A stretch of DNA of 64,000 nucleotides from an uncultured Roseibium sp. (GCF_963675985.1 NZ_OY780956.1:97213-161212), one strand, 5' to 3'; positions 25,535-35,179 are shown, numbered from the stretch's first letter. Made by a program: numbers and translations. The notes: generated from the letters alone by a model not told the origin.

Positions 25535-26743
25535 GTGACAGATACCTTAGGTAAAGGTCCACTCGCGGGTCTTCGCGTGCTGGACATAGCCACGATCATT
25601 GCGGGCCCGATGGCGGCGACGATGATGGCCGATTTCGGTGCGGAGGTCGTAAAGCTGGAGCTTCCGGGCGTCGGCGACGGATTACGCGGGTTCCCGCCGC
25701 TCAAGGAAGGCAAGTCGCTGTGGTGGAAGGTCACGAACCGTGGAAAATATTTCGGAACCCTCGACCTGCGCCGGGAGGAAGGCAAGGAGCTGTTTCTACG
25801 CCTCGTCGCGCAAAACGATGTGCTGGTCGAAAATTTTCGTCCGGGAACCCTGGATCGATGGGGGCTGGATATCGATACGCTGTGGAAGGCGAACCCGAAG
25901 CTCGTGATCCTGCGTCTCAGCGGTTTCGGACAGGACGGCCCCTACCGCGAGCTATCGGGATTGGCTCGCATCTTCGAGGCAATGGGTGGGCTCACCGCAA
26001 TCTCCGGCGATGCCGACAGAGCGCCGATGCACACCGGCTATCCGATCGGCGATCCGATAGGAGGGCTGTTCGGAGCCTTCGCGGTCATGGCAGCGCTATG
26101 GCGTGTGGCACAGGGGGACCAGCAGGGGGAAGAGATCGACCTCTCCCTGACCGAGGCGTTGCTTCGCATCATTGAGGTGCTCGCGATCGAATACGATCAG
26201 CTGGGCGCGGTGCGTGAACGGGCAGGCAACCGCAATGCGTATTCGGCACCATCCGATGTCTATCTCACCTCCGATAAACGCTATGTGACAGTGGCCGGCA
26301 GCACCGCGCGCACTTTCGCAAACAATGCCCGCGCGATCGGGCGCCCGGATTTGATCGACGACCCGAGATTTCGCGACAACACGTCGCGTGTGGCAAACGT
26401 CGAAGAACTGGATCGCGTCTTTGGCGGCTGGATTGCCTCCCACACCCAGAAAGAGGCTGTTGCCGCGTTCCGGGCTACCGGCGGAACGCTTGCGCCGATC
26501 TATTCCATCGATCAAATCTTCGCAGACGAGCAGTTCATTGCGCGCGGCGCGATCGCACAGGTTGAGGACGAGGATTTCGGAAGTGTGCGGATGCAGGGCC
26601 TCGTGCCCAGGTTTCTCAGGAACCCAGGTCAGATCCGCTGGGCTGCGAAAGGTATCGCAGCGGACAACAATTACGTTTATAAAACCCTTCTGGGTCTCGA
26701 CGACTCGGAGATCGAGCAGTTGGTGGCAAAAGGGATCATATGA
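25535..26743 (+). CDS. CaiB/BaiF family CoA transferase (family III)
   Basis: A 402-residue CoA transferase with the family opening LAGLRVLDIATIIAGPMAATMMADFGAEVVK. The acidic catalytic residue lies in YPIGDPIGG (Asp173), the position of the aspartate that forms the CoA-linked anhydride. It moves CoA between carboxylic acids, probably to activate the acid imported by the downstream TAXI-TRAP system. GTG start 25535, with AAGGGAG upstream. Its stop overlaps the IclR start by four bases. Confidence 0.93.
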   Translation: MTDTLGKGPLAGLRVLDIATIIAGPMAATMMADFGAEVVKLELPGVGDGLRGFPPLKEGKSLWWKVTNRGKYFGTLDLRREEGKELFLRLVAQNDVLVENFRPGTLDRWGLDIDTLWKANPKLVILRLSGFGQDGPYRELSGLARIFEAMGGLTAISGDADRAPMHTGYPIGDPIGGLFGAFAVMAALWRVAQGDQQGEEIDLSLTEALLRIIEVLAIEYDQLGAVRERAGNRNAYSAPSDVYLTSDKRYVTVAGSTARTFANNARAIGRPDLIDDPRFRDNTSRVANVEELDRVFGGWIASHTQKEAVAAFRATGGTLAPIYSIDQIFADEQFIARGAIAQVEDEDFGSVRMQGLVPRFLRNPGQIRWAAKGIAADNNYVYKTLLGLDDSEIEQLVAKGII

Positions 26744-27579
26744 AGGCGGCGACGGGGCGGGAATTGCTGGCGGGTGAACAGAAAGCGGGGCTGGCCGGCG
26801 AACTTGACACATCCATTTCGTCAACGCTGATGCGCGGCATAGAGATCTTGCAGTGCTTCTCTGTGGCCGAGCAGGAACTGTCCAATTCCGAAATCGCGCG
26901 CCGTATGGGATTGAAGCGTCCGACCGTTTCGCGCCTGTGTAAGACACTTCTCCATCTGGGCTACCTGCGCAAGACACAGACGGGGGCGTTTCGCCTCGCA
27001 CCGCGGCTGCTTTCTCTGAACTACCCCGTCCTTGCGACGATGCCGTGGCGCCACAACGTTGGTGGCCCGATGCGTGAAATGGCCGAGATGTGTTCGGGCA
27101 ACGCCTCGGTCGGCGTCATGTCGGGAGACTCCTTTGTCCACGTCCAGACAGCGGGTCTTCCGCCCGGCTGGCCGCACGTTCCCGACATCGGCCAATCTGG
27201 CCCGCTTCACCATTCCGCGCTCGGCTGGTCCATTCTCTCGATGCTCCCCTCCAAGGAGTACGATACCAAGATCGCGGAAATCCGCGCGATCCACGGGCAA
27301 GACTTCGAAGAATCCCGTTCGGTGATGGAAGCAGCCATTGCTCGCTGCCATACCCAGGGCTTCTGCGTGTCGTACGGTGACTGGCGGCCGGAACTGGTCG
27401 CTGCCGGCGCGCCCATCGGACGGACCGAAGACGGCCTGTTTGTTGCTATCGCTTGCGCGGTGCCAAGCTATCGCGCGGTAACCGAGTATTTCGAAACAGA
27501 CTTCGGTCCGCGCCTCGCCGAGGCCGCTGCGTCCATGCGCCTTTCAGGCGTCTTTCAGCTTCCTCCACGCCTCGCCTGA
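26740..27579 (+). CDS. IclR-family transcriptional regulator
   Basis: A 279-residue regulator with an N-terminal winged HTH (TLMRGIEILQCFSVAEQELSNSEIARRMGLKRPTVSRLCKTL) and an IclR effector domain (HHSALGWSIL, FCVSYGDWRPELVAAGAPI). It is translationally coupled to the CoA transferase gene. Shared GAACGATAT sequences before the CoA transferase and the TAXI gene are its likely sites. The effector is probably the acid or its CoA ester. Confidence 0.93.
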   Translation: MKAATGRELLAGEQKAGLAGELDTSISSTLMRGIEILQCFSVAEQELSNSEIARRMGLKRPTVSRLCKTLLHLGYLRKTQTGAFRLAPRLLSLNYPVLATMPWRHNVGGPMREMAEMCSGNASVGVMSGDSFVHVQTAGLPPGWPHVPDIGQSGPLHHSALGWSILSMLPSKEYDTKIAEIRAIHGQDFEESRSVMEAAIARCHTQGFCVSYGDWRPELVAAGAPIGRTEDGLFVAIACAVPSYRAVTEYFETDFGPRLAEAAASMRLSGVFQLPPRLA

Positions 27580-27602
27580 CATCCAGGACGGTTACAAGCT
27601 GC

Positions 27603-27618
27603 GCGCGGGCGTTCGCCC
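27603..27618 (+). terminator. Short hairpin after the IclR gene
   Basis: GCGGGCG-TT-CGCCCGC forms a perfect 7-bp GC stem 23 bases after the stop. No real T run follows, so its terminator function is tentative. Confidence 0.4.
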
Positions 27619-27649
27619 GCAGTCCTAAGTTTGCCTAAATTAATAATTT

Positions 27650-27667
27650 GATTATATCGAACGATAT
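27650..27667. promoter_or_regulatory. Perfect 8-bp-arm palindrome before the TAXI-TRAP gene
   Basis: TTATATCG-AA-CGATATAA is an exact inverted repeat in an AT-rich leader 107 bases upstream of the binding-protein start. Its right half (GAACGATAT) recurs at 25492-25500, which points to the IclR protein as the binder. Confidence 0.6.
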
Positions 27668-27773
27668 AAAAAATTTGACAAATAAATAGAAAAGATTTGA
27701 AGGCGCGCCATTCATGTGCAAGGGTGCGGGTGGTGTCGGCGCCTCGAAGCGCTGGGAACCAGGGGAGGAAATA

Positions 27774-28931
27774 ATGCAGAAATTCATTTACGTGGCCGCG
27801 ATGTGCGTGGCTGCGACCGCCGTCAACGCCGCCGATTTCGAACTGCCGAAGCAGCTTGCCTGGACTGCTTACGGAACCGGATCCGCAGGGTATAACGAGG
27901 CTGTCGCCATCGGTGCAGCTCTCCAGGACGAGGCCGGAATCAACTTGCGGATTCTACCGGCCGGCAACGATGTCGCGCGAATGGAACCGCTGCGGCAGGG
28001 CAAGGTCCCCTTCTCCCTCAACGGTATCGGGGTCTATCTTGCCCAGGAAGGTGTGCTGGACTTCGGAGGAGAATCCTGGGGGCCGCAAAAGATCCGCCTG
28101 CTTGGCACCAACTCCGGCGGCGGCGTCGCCATGTCGGTCGGTGTCGCACGCGCGGCCTGCGACGAGGTGGGCAAGCCGGGCTGTAAGAGCTTCACTTATG
28201 CCGATATCAAAGGGCTCCGCGTCGCATCCATCAAGGGCGCGCCCGCGCTCAACACGAACACTTCGGCGTGGCTGGCCTATGGCGGGCTGACGTGGGACGA
28301 CGTCGAGGTCGTCGAGTTCGGTGGTTTCGGCGCTGCGTGGAAGGGCATGGTTGACGGCACCGTCGACGTTGCGTTCTCATCCACTAACTCAGGTGTGACC
28401 TATGAAGCGGCGTCGAGTCCGCGCGGTCTCTACTGGCCTCCGTTTGATCCGTCAGACGATGCGGCATTCAAGCGGCTTACCGACGTCGCTCCTTACTATA
28501 TCAAGTCCCGCGGGACGGTCGGTGCGAACATTGACGGTACTAATGGCCGGGACATGGCCGCTTTTCCTTATCCGATCCTCATCGCGCTCGACACCACCGA
28601 CGAGGATCTCACCTATAACATGACCAAGGCGATGTTCGATCTTTTGCACGCCTATTCCGGCAAGGCCCCGGGTATCGAAGGCTGGGCGATAAAGTTCCAG
28701 CAACTTGAATGGGTAATCCCGTACCACGCCGGCGCAGTCCGCTACTACAAAGAGGCCGGCGTCTGGACCGAGGAGGCGCAGAAGCACAACGACATGCTTC
28801 TAGCCCGTCAGGATGCGCTGGCTGCCGCATGGGAAGCGCTCAAGGCCACCGCACCAGACGACTGGGATGCGGAATGGAAGGAAAAGCGACGCAAGGCTTT
28901 GAAAGCCGGCGGCTTCCAGGTGGCCTTCTGA
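27774..28931 (+). CDS. TAXI-family TRAP solute-binding protein
   Basis: A 385-residue periplasmic receptor of the TRAP-associated extracytoplasmic immunogenic (TAXI) type. It has a signal peptide at 1-19 (ending AVNAAD), the YGTGSAGYNEAVAIGAAL glycine motif, GNDVARMEPLRQGKVPFSLNG and FGAAWKGMVDGTVDVAF. It binds an organic acid for the fused permease encoded next. The start was set at ATG 27774, with GGGGAGG upstream; an earlier in-frame codon would bury the signal peptide. It is longer than minimal TAXI proteins. Confidence 0.92.
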   Translation: MQKFIYVAAMCVAATAVNAADFELPKQLAWTAYGTGSAGYNEAVAIGAALQDEAGINLRILPAGNDVARMEPLRQGKVPFSLNGIGVYLAQEGVLDFGGESWGPQKIRLLGTNSGGGVAMSVGVARAACDEVGKPGCKSFTYADIKGLRVASIKGAPALNTNTSAWLAYGGLTWDDVEVVEFGGFGAAWKGMVDGTVDVAFSSTNSGVTYEAASSPRGLYWPPFDPSDDAAFKRLTDVAPYYIKSRGTVGANIDGTNGRDMAAFPYPILIALDTTDEDLTYNMTKAMFDLLHAYSGKAPGIEGWAIKFQQLEWVIPYHAGAVRYYKEAGVWTEEAQKHNDMLLARQDALAAAWEALKATAPDDWDAEWKEKRRKALKAGGFQVAF

Positions 28932-28995
28932 GTTGACCGGGCGGGATGTGGAGCCCTCCCGATTGTCCCTCGGCAAATAAGGCATGAGCACTTAG

Positions 28996-31002
28996 ATGAG
29001 CGATGGTGTGAACAATGGCCTGGTCACAAGGCTTCTCAATGACGAGATCGTCAGCGAGACACTTAGGTTTTCAGGAGTAGCCCGGTGGTACATCGGGATC
29101 GCCACGACAGCGGCGATCCTGCTTGCTATCAATCAGCTCTTCAATCTGCGGCTCGGTGGCGCAGCGATGCTCGAAGAGACCTATCTCTATGTTCTCGCGG
29201 GCATCTTTCTTTCGGTGACGTTCCTCACGTTCCGGATCACGGGCCGACGCTCGGCCGATATCCCCTGGTACGATTGGCTCCTTGTTATCCCGACGCTGCT
29301 CATCGGCGGATATTTTGCCTACACGTCCGACGAAAGTCTCCGCAACGGATGGGAATATGCAGCACCGGAGACCGCGAAATGGATGTCAATCGCGCTTTAC
29401 CTTCTCATCCTTGAGGGTACGCGCAGGGCGGGCGGGTTAATCCTGTTCGCCGTGGTTCTGATCTTCTCGGTCTACCCGACCTTCGCAGGCAGTGTCCCCG
29501 ATCCGTTGAGTGGCTTCACCCAGCCCTTCACTGACGTGGTGCCGTTCTTCATGATCTCCTCGGAGGCGTCCTTCGGGATTCCGATGCAAGCGTTCGGCAC
29601 GCTCGTCATCGGATTCATCCTTTTCGGCGCGGTCCTTCAGTTCACCGGCGGCGGGCGCTTTTTCAACGATCTTGCGATGGCTTTGGTCGGGCAATATCGC
29701 GGCGGTGCGGGCAAGGTGTCGATCTTCGCATCGGGCTTCATGGGATCCATGTCGGGATCGGTGATCTCCAACGTACTCACAACCGGTGCCGTATCCATCC
29801 CGGCGATGAAATCCAGCGGCTTCCCCGCGAGGGTCGCAGCCGCGATCGAAGCCTGCGCCTCCACGGGAGGCGTGCTCATGCCGCCGATCATGGGGGCCAC
29901 CGCTTTCGTCATGTCGTCGTGGCTGGGGCGCCCCTATGTCGAGATCATGCTGGCTGCAGCGATCCCCTCCGCGCTCTATTATTTCGGCCTTTTCGTCCAG
30001 ATTGACGCCTATTCGGCCAGGCGCGGTCTCTCCGGGCTGTCACGAGCGAAGCTCCCCCAGCTTCGTGAAACCCTGCGGAGCGGCTGGCCTTACATCCTCG
30101 TCTTCGCACTGCTCATCGTTCTCATGACCGCCTACAGATGGGAAACGACCGCTCCCTTCTACGCCGTCGTCCTGCTGCTGGTCTTCAACCAATTCAGCCG
30201 CCGCGACCGGTTCACGCGGGACGGCTTCGTCGACATGATCGTCTCAGTCGGCCGGACCCTGTCCGAGATCGTGTCGATCCTGCTGGGCATCGGCATGATC
30301 GTCGGCGCGTTCCAAGCGACAGGCCTGACCGGACCGCTGGCGAACGAACTGGTGCATGCCGCCGGCAACTCTACCGCCATGTTGCTTCTCATGGGCGCCC
30401 TGACCTCCTTCATTTTCGGAATGGGGATGACGGTGACTGCCTGCTATATTTTTCTCGCAGTCGTGCTTGCCCCCGCACTCGTGCAGGCAGGCCTCAATGA
30501 ACTCGCAGTCCACCTTTTCATTCTCTATTGGGGAATGGTCAGCTTCATCACGCCCCCGGTCGCTCTCGGTGCATTTTCAGCCGCAACCCTGGCCGGGGCG
30601 AACCCGATGGCGTCAGCCTGGCAGGCGGCACAGCTTGGCGTCGTGATATACGTCATTCCGTTCTTCTTCGTCCTCAATCCGGCTTTAATCGGACAGGGGC
30701 CGATGCCCGAGGTCGTCGTCAGTATCCTTGGCGCGTTCCTTGGCGTCTGGTTCTTTGCAGCCGGGTTGCAAGGCTATCTTGCTTTCGTGGGAACTTTTGG
30801 TCGCGGCGCAATGTCAATCGCGATGCGAGGCCTGCTCTGCATCGCGGGTCTGATGGTCGCCGCACCGATCGGTTGGCTACAGAGTCTCGGACCGGCGGAG
30901 GTTTCACTCATTGGTATGGCCCTCGCCGTTTTCCCCGCCACATTCGCATGGCGACACCAGCGTCTTTCACAGGTCGGCGAACCCATTGACGGCGGCGGTT
31001 AA
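28996..31002 (+). CDS. TRAP transporter fused permease (DctQ-DctM type, TAXI system)
   Basis: A 668-residue membrane protein joining a small-permease-like N-terminal part (residues 1-150) to a DctM-like part. Seen: FASGFMGSMSGSVISNVLTTG, ACASTGGVLMPPIMGATAF and the second-half motif FIFGMGMTVTACYIF, then ITPPVALGAFSAA. This architecture partners TAXI binding proteins. It is 64 bases after the binding protein, in the same operon. The imported acid probably feeds the CoA transferase, SDR and hydratase set. Confidence 0.95.
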   Translation: MSDGVNNGLVTRLLNDEIVSETLRFSGVARWYIGIATTAAILLAINQLFNLRLGGAAMLEETYLYVLAGIFLSVTFLTFRITGRRSADIPWYDWLLVIPTLLIGGYFAYTSDESLRNGWEYAAPETAKWMSIALYLLILEGTRRAGGLILFAVVLIFSVYPTFAGSVPDPLSGFTQPFTDVVPFFMISSEASFGIPMQAFGTLVIGFILFGAVLQFTGGGRFFNDLAMALVGQYRGGAGKVSIFASGFMGSMSGSVISNVLTTGAVSIPAMKSSGFPARVAAAIEACASTGGVLMPPIMGATAFVMSSWLGRPYVEIMLAAAIPSALYYFGLFVQIDAYSARRGLSGLSRAKLPQLRETLRSGWPYILVFALLIVLMTAYRWETTAPFYAVVLLLVFNQFSRRDRFTRDGFVDMIVSVGRTLSEIVSILLGIGMIVGAFQATGLTGPLANELVHAAGNSTAMLLLMGALTSFIFGMGMTVTACYIFLAVVLAPALVQAGLNELAVHLFILYWGMVSFITPPVALGAFSAATLAGANPMASAWQAAQLGVVIYVIPFFFVLNPALIGQGPMPEVVVSILGAFLGVWFFAAGLQGYLAFVGTFGRGAMSIAMRGLLCIAGLMVAAPIGWLQSLGPAEVSLIGMALAVFPATFAWRHQRLSQVGEPIDGGG

Positions 31003-31299
31003 TTGTACCGTCCTGAGGGACGATAGCCGCCGACGGTCAACGGAGGATCGAGCATGAAAGTCTCAATCAGATCTGGAGGCGCAGATGGCCTTCGATGCCT
31101 TGGACGACAGCTTTGCCTATCTCTCGTTCCCAGCCGATAAAACCGGCGTAAACTGCTTTCACAACATTGGGGAAACGATTGGATTCCACAACCTATCCTG
31201 AAAAGCGCGATCGTATTGGAGCCTGACAGCTGGTTCTGAAACTGCACTCCTGCCTGCGCAAGCAGGTTGGGCAGCGGCTGGTGCAAGAAAATCTTATCC

Positions 31300-31420
31300 C
31301 CTACCCACTGCCATGAGCGCGCTCGCACTCGTTTAGCATGACGGCAGCGAACAGTTTGCCCTTGCTTTCAATGTACAGATACAAGGTCATGATGGAGACA
31401 TTGGCCGCTGTTGCGATTGC
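31300..31420 (-). pseudogene. TetR HTH fragment
   Basis: Thirty codons read AIATAANVSIMTLYLYIESK then GKLFAAVMLN, the recognition helix and following turn of a TetR regulator. A stop lies directly upstream in frame and another about ten codons downstream. No ligand-binding domain is found. Clearly a fragment. Confidence 0.6.
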
Positions 31421-31659
31421 TTACATGCTCAGGTCGCAAACGTTGCGGCCCAGGATTTAGATCTGCGACATTCAGGTTATGGGACTTCCGGCCATGATCA
31501 TGCCCGAGGGCAGCACACGAAGTGCCTGGTTGTGCTTCGAATGCAGCATTCGCAAGTTTGAAGCTACACCGTCTCACAGGAAAGCGCGCGGGCATTTGCC
31601 GAGAAAGGGGGGGCGCCTTCTGCGGTTGCCTGCTCGCCCGGGAGATCCGACCTACGGCC

Positions 31660-31839
31660 TCATTTCGCTCCCCAGCCGCCGCCGCCCGCGGTTTCCATGA
31701 TGACGACACTTCCCGCCTTAACGAGCGTGGTGCTCTTGCCCGCAAGGGCGTGCTCACCGTCCTTGTCCCGCACAACGATCCGCGAGTTGGCCGCGGCCTC
31801 GCCGAAGATCCCTCGCGTTCTGAAATCGGGTTTCACATG
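31660..31839 (-). pseudogene. Hydantoinase B/oxoprolinase C-terminal fragment
   Basis: Fifty-nine codons (RIVVRDKDGEHALAGKST, VVIMETAGGGGWGAK) match the C-terminal end of N-methylhydantoinase B subunits, which close with an E-T-P/A-G-G-G-G-x-G motif. The frame extends upstream to 32091 but without family resemblance there. The rest of the about 550-residue subunit and its A partner are missing. Confidence 0.6.
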
Positions 31840-32015
31840 GCCTCTCCCGACCCTGCGTGAGAGAAAGCTGGCTGAAAAAGGGCCCCGGCGCCACCTGTTT
31901 CTGCAACGCCGGGGAGCAGGTTGCCGTCCCGGCCGAGAGAGCCCGCCGCCCTTCGGACAGATGCAAGAAACGGCGAAGTCCCGTACTTCGTTCCCTGCGT
32001 TCGCCGTTCGATCCG

Positions 32016-33323
32016 TCAGTGCATCAGAGCCGGCAGCCACAATGAAAACGCGGGATAGGCAATCAGCAAAACCATCAGCAGAAGCTCGCACAGCAGAAAC
32101 CAGGTAACGCCTCGAAAGATCACCGAAATTGGCACCTGATCGCGGACAACGCCTTTGACGACATAGACGTTGAGGCCCACCGGTGGTGTGAGAAGACCGA
32201 TTTCAATCATCTTCACGACGATCACACCAATCCAGATCAGGTCGAGATTCAGTGCTTGAAAAGCCGGAAGCAAAACCGGCAGTGTCAGCAGCATGACACC
32301 GATCGGGTCGAGGAACATTCCCAGGATCAGGTAGATCAGTGCCATGGCGATGACCAGCTCGAGCGCCGACAGATTGAGGACAGAGACGAGCTCCGCAATT
32401 TGAGCCGGCAGACCCGCCATTGCGAGAAAGCGGGTCAGCAGGGTTGCGCCGATGGCCAGGAAAAACAAAGCCGAGGTGGTACGCAACGCATCGGTGACCG
32501 ATGCCAGAAGCGTTGTTTTCGTCAGAAAACCCCGCGCACCGCCGATAATCAGGGCGAACACGGCACCCAGCGCACCTGCCTCCGTCGGCGTGGCAACGCC
32601 GGCATAGATCGAACCGATAACGCCCAACACCAGCAAGGGGAGCGGCCAGACCTCCTTGAGAACCGCGAACTTAGCGCCCCAGGTAACCCTTTCTTCGATG
32701 GCCGGTGCGAGTTTGGGATTGATCATGCAGCGCACGACGATCATCACCGTGTAGGCACCCGCGGTCATCAGTCCGGGAAGAAGCCCGGCAATCAGAAGTT
32801 TTCCGACAGACTGTTCGGTGAACCAGCCATAAAGGACGAATGCGATCGAGGGTGGAATTAAAGCCCCCAGGGTTCCCGCGGCGGCGACCGTTCCGGTGGC
32901 CAGGGATGGTGCATAACCGAACCTGAGCATTTCGGGGATCGCGATCTTGCCGACGGCCGCTGCGGTCGCAAGGGACGACCCTGACGCAGCCGCAAAACCG
33001 GCGGCTGTGAAATTCGTGGCCACCGCCAGCCCGCCGGGGACGCCGTTGAGCCAAAGCCGGGCAGCTCGATACAGGCTGCCGGTCATCCCGGTCTGATAGG
33101 CGACAGCCCCCATCAACAGGAACATTGGAATGGCCGATAATTCCCAGCTTGAGGCGAAGTCAAATGGCAGGGACGCCATTGTACCAAAGGCCGCTTGCGG
33201 GCTGCGCACGATGCAGATTCCGATGAAGGACACGGAGCCGAGTGCGAAAGCGATCGGAACGCGAGCCGCCAGAAGAAGCAAGATCGAAATGATCGCGAGA
33301 TAACTGACAGTGATGTCGCTCAT
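32016..33323 (-). CDS. dctM: TRAP transporter large permease (DctM family)
   Basis: A 435-residue DctM with AIPMFLLMGAVAYQTGM, AAGFAAASGSSLATAAAVG, TLGALIPPSIAFVLYG and LLTPPVGLNVYVVKGV. It is the third gene of a dctP-dctQ-dctM transcript read on the minus strand, which starts at 35179 and is preceded by an oxidase-hydrolase pair in the same direction. Neighbouring genes suggest that a 2-hydroxy acid or an ester-derived acid is transported. Confidence 0.93.
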   Translation of the reverse strand: MSDITVSYLAIISILLLLAARVPIAFALGSVSFIGICIVRSPQAAFGTMASLPFDFASSWELSAIPMFLLMGAVAYQTGMTGSLYRAARLWLNGVPGGLAVATNFTAAGFAAASGSSLATAAAVGKIAIPEMLRFGYAPSLATGTVAAAGTLGALIPPSIAFVLYGWFTEQSVGKLLIAGLLPGLMTAGAYTVMIVVRCMINPKLAPAIEERVTWGAKFAVLKEVWPLPLLVLGVIGSIYAGVATPTEAGALGAVFALIIGGARGFLTKTTLLASVTDALRTTSALFFLAIGATLLTRFLAMAGLPAQIAELVSVLNLSALELVIAMALIYLILGMFLDPIGVMLLTLPVLLPAFQALNLDLIWIGVIVVKMIEIGLLTPPVGLNVYVVKGVVRDQVPISVIFRGVTWFLLCELLLMVLLIAYPAFSLWLPALMH

Positions 33324-33351
33324 GATTTGTCTTTCAATACCCTAAAGCCGC

Positions 33352-33963
33352 TCAATCGGCCGCGCGCCCGCCATGCCGAGCGTCAAGACCGACACCAATC
33401 GCGCCGTCATCCCCCGCAGAAAGGCCATTTTCGGGAAGGTGGTCACCGTGCCGCTCGATCAAAGCTCTGCCGGTGCAGGCGATACTGAGATGGTTCGCCA
33501 GATGCAGCGCCAGATAGCAGGCGGTCAGCAATGTTCCGAAGGGATAGAACCAGCGGGATGGCCAGACTTCCATGTTGAAGGTCGCGGTTTCCCAGATCTC
33601 GCGAATTTGGGTCTTGTAGAGCGCCTCGGAGAAGCCTTTGTATGTCATTACCCCGGCATAGAAGATGCCGACGATGCAACCGAATGCCTTGAACCAGGAC
33701 AACGTGCGGACCGACACGCCCTGGGTGAAAAGTTCGACCTCCAGATGCTCGTGATCCCGTGTGACAACACCCAGGGGCAGGAAGACCAAGGCGACCATGT
33801 AATAGGACGAGACCATCTCCAGCGTGGTCGGGATCGGCATGCTGAAGAAGTGCTTGAGCATCACGTCCAATGACACCTGAAGCATCATGATGAGCATCAC
33901 GGCTCCGGCCAACACGGCACTGACCGTCGCAAGCCGGCTCATAAGGGCATCAAGGAAACGCAT
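33352..33963 (-). CDS. dctQ: TRAP transporter small permease (DctQ family)
   Basis: A 203-residue membrane protein with four predicted helices. Seen: MLIMMLQVSLDVMLKHFFSM, the MVSSYYMVALVFLPLGVV segment and REIWETATFNMEVWPSRWFYP, which fits DctQ. Sits between the binding protein and large permease genes, 28 bases before the latter. It has a longer C-terminal tail than the DctQ at 11789, without known meaning. Confidence 0.9.
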   Translation of the reverse strand: MRFLDALMSRLATVSAVLAGAVMLIMMLQVSLDVMLKHFFSMPIPTTLEMVSSYYMVALVFLPLGVVTRDHEHLEVELFTQGVSVRTLSWFKAFGCIVGIFYAGVMTYKGFSEALYKTQIREIWETATFNMEVWPSRWFYPFGTLLTACYLALHLANHLSIACTGRALIERHGDHLPENGLSAGDDGAIGVGLDARHGGRAAD

Positions 33964-34039
33964 CGACCTTCTCCTCGGACAGTCGTTTCAGGAACCTGGG
34001 AGACAAGCTCCCAGGTCCAGCTGCGGCAGACACGCCGGT

Positions 34040-35179
34040 TCAGTATTGCAGTTTCGAGTAGATTTCGTTTCTCATGGCGTTCTCGTAGGCGGCCTTGTCG
34101 TCGCCGATTTCCGCGACGATGCCGCGCCATTTCTCGACTGACGCCTGAAACGCCGCAATAAGCTCTGCCGCTCCCTCGATGCCACGCGCTTCCGCATCCG
34201 ACAGAACCTCACCGTACTCTTTGCCCCGTTGACGTTGCAGTTCGGCCTTGAAGTCATCGTCCATTTCCATGCGCTCTACCTGCGGGGCCGCCGCACCGTC
34301 GAGATAGGCATTGTTTTCCTCGCCATAGGCGAAAACAACGTCGGCCACGGTTTTCGGAGCCAGGTCGATGAAAGCCGCCTTTTGATCGGGTGTCAGCTCC
34401 TCCCAACGCGATATCGCGATATTGATGATGTCCGAGCCGAAGTAGGATCCCAATGGCGTCGTCATAATGTACTTTACGTGGTCGGACAGATTGTAGGCCT
34501 TCAACCAGTTGGCCGATCCCGCGATACAGTCGACCTGTCCACGTTGCATCGCTTCGTACATTTCGCCGGTACTGATGGAAACGGCGGTCGCTCCCATTTC
34601 CTGCAGCATTGTTCCCATGCGCGACGCGCCGCGGATTTTCTTGCCCTTCAGCGCCTCGAGCGAATTGACCGGTTGGGAACAAAGCAGATGATAGGTGCCG
34701 GTCGAAATGAAGCCGAATGCCATCAGATTGCTGCGCGCCCGTTCTTCCACGCACTTCGGACAATTCAGCAATTGGGTTTCGTTCATGGCCGCCGCGAACA
34801 CGCGCGGATCATCGGACAGGATCAGCATTTGCGACAGGAGCGAAGACAGCGGCAGATCCGCCTTGGTGTAGATGTCGACCAGGACGGCGCTGTCGACGAT
34901 TTCATCGCGGATATTGCCGAGCAGTTCCTTTGCACTGCCGATGGTGCCGCCGGTGTATATCTTGTAGGTGACTTCTCCGTTTGTCCGTTCCGACAGGCGC
35001 TGCGCGAAAGGCTCTGCGCCATATTTTATGGACGGATGCTGCGGCGAAGTTGATGACCCGTAGGTCAGTTCAAGCGCGTTCGCCGCCATGGTCGTCGTGA
35101 CAAGCAGGGCCGCGCCAAGTGTCGTGCCGAGCCCCCTCTTGATGGACAGCGCCGGTGACAGCCTGTTGTGATGAAACAT
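34040..35179 (-). CDS. dctP: TRAP transporter substrate-binding protein (DctP family)
   Basis: A 379-residue receptor. It has a long signal peptide with cleavage near ANALE (about residue 36), LTYGSSTSPQHPSIKYG at the start of the mature part, and the substrate-contact region ALKGKKIRGASRMGTMLQEMGA with the conserved Arg. A GGAGGAATGAC ribosome site precedes ATG 35179. It contains Cys residues in the central part (LLNCPKCVEE, HLLCSQP, VDCIAG), more than usual for DctP proteins. First gene of its dctPQM unit. Confidence 0.92.
   Translation of the reverse strand: MFHHNRLSPALSIKRGLGTTLGAALLVTTTMAANALELTYGSSTSPQHPSIKYGAEPFAQRLSERTNGEVTYKIYTGGTIGSAKELLGNIRDEIVDSAVLVDIYTKADLPLSSLLSQMLILSDDPRVFAAAMNETQLLNCPKCVEERARSNLMAFGFISTGTYHLLCSQPVNSLEALKGKKIRGASRMGTMLQEMGATAVSISTGEMYEAMQRGQVDCIAGSANWLKAYNLSDHVKYIMTTPLGSYFGSDIINIAISRWEELTPDQKAAFIDLAPKTVADVVFAYGEENNAYLDGAAAPQVERMEMDDDFKAELQRQRGKEYGEVLSDAEARGIEGAAELIAAFQASVEKWRGIVAEIGDDKAAYENAMRNEIYSKLQY

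Larger units (their letters stand above)
31003..32015. other. Relic zone without intact genes
   Basis: About 1 kb between two TRAP loci contains only broken pieces: a TetR HTH fragment (31300-31420, minus) and the last 59 codons of a hydantoinase B-like protein (31660-31839, minus). Other frames look random. The zone is probably the scar of a lost regulator-hydantoinase locus. Confidence 0.6.
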
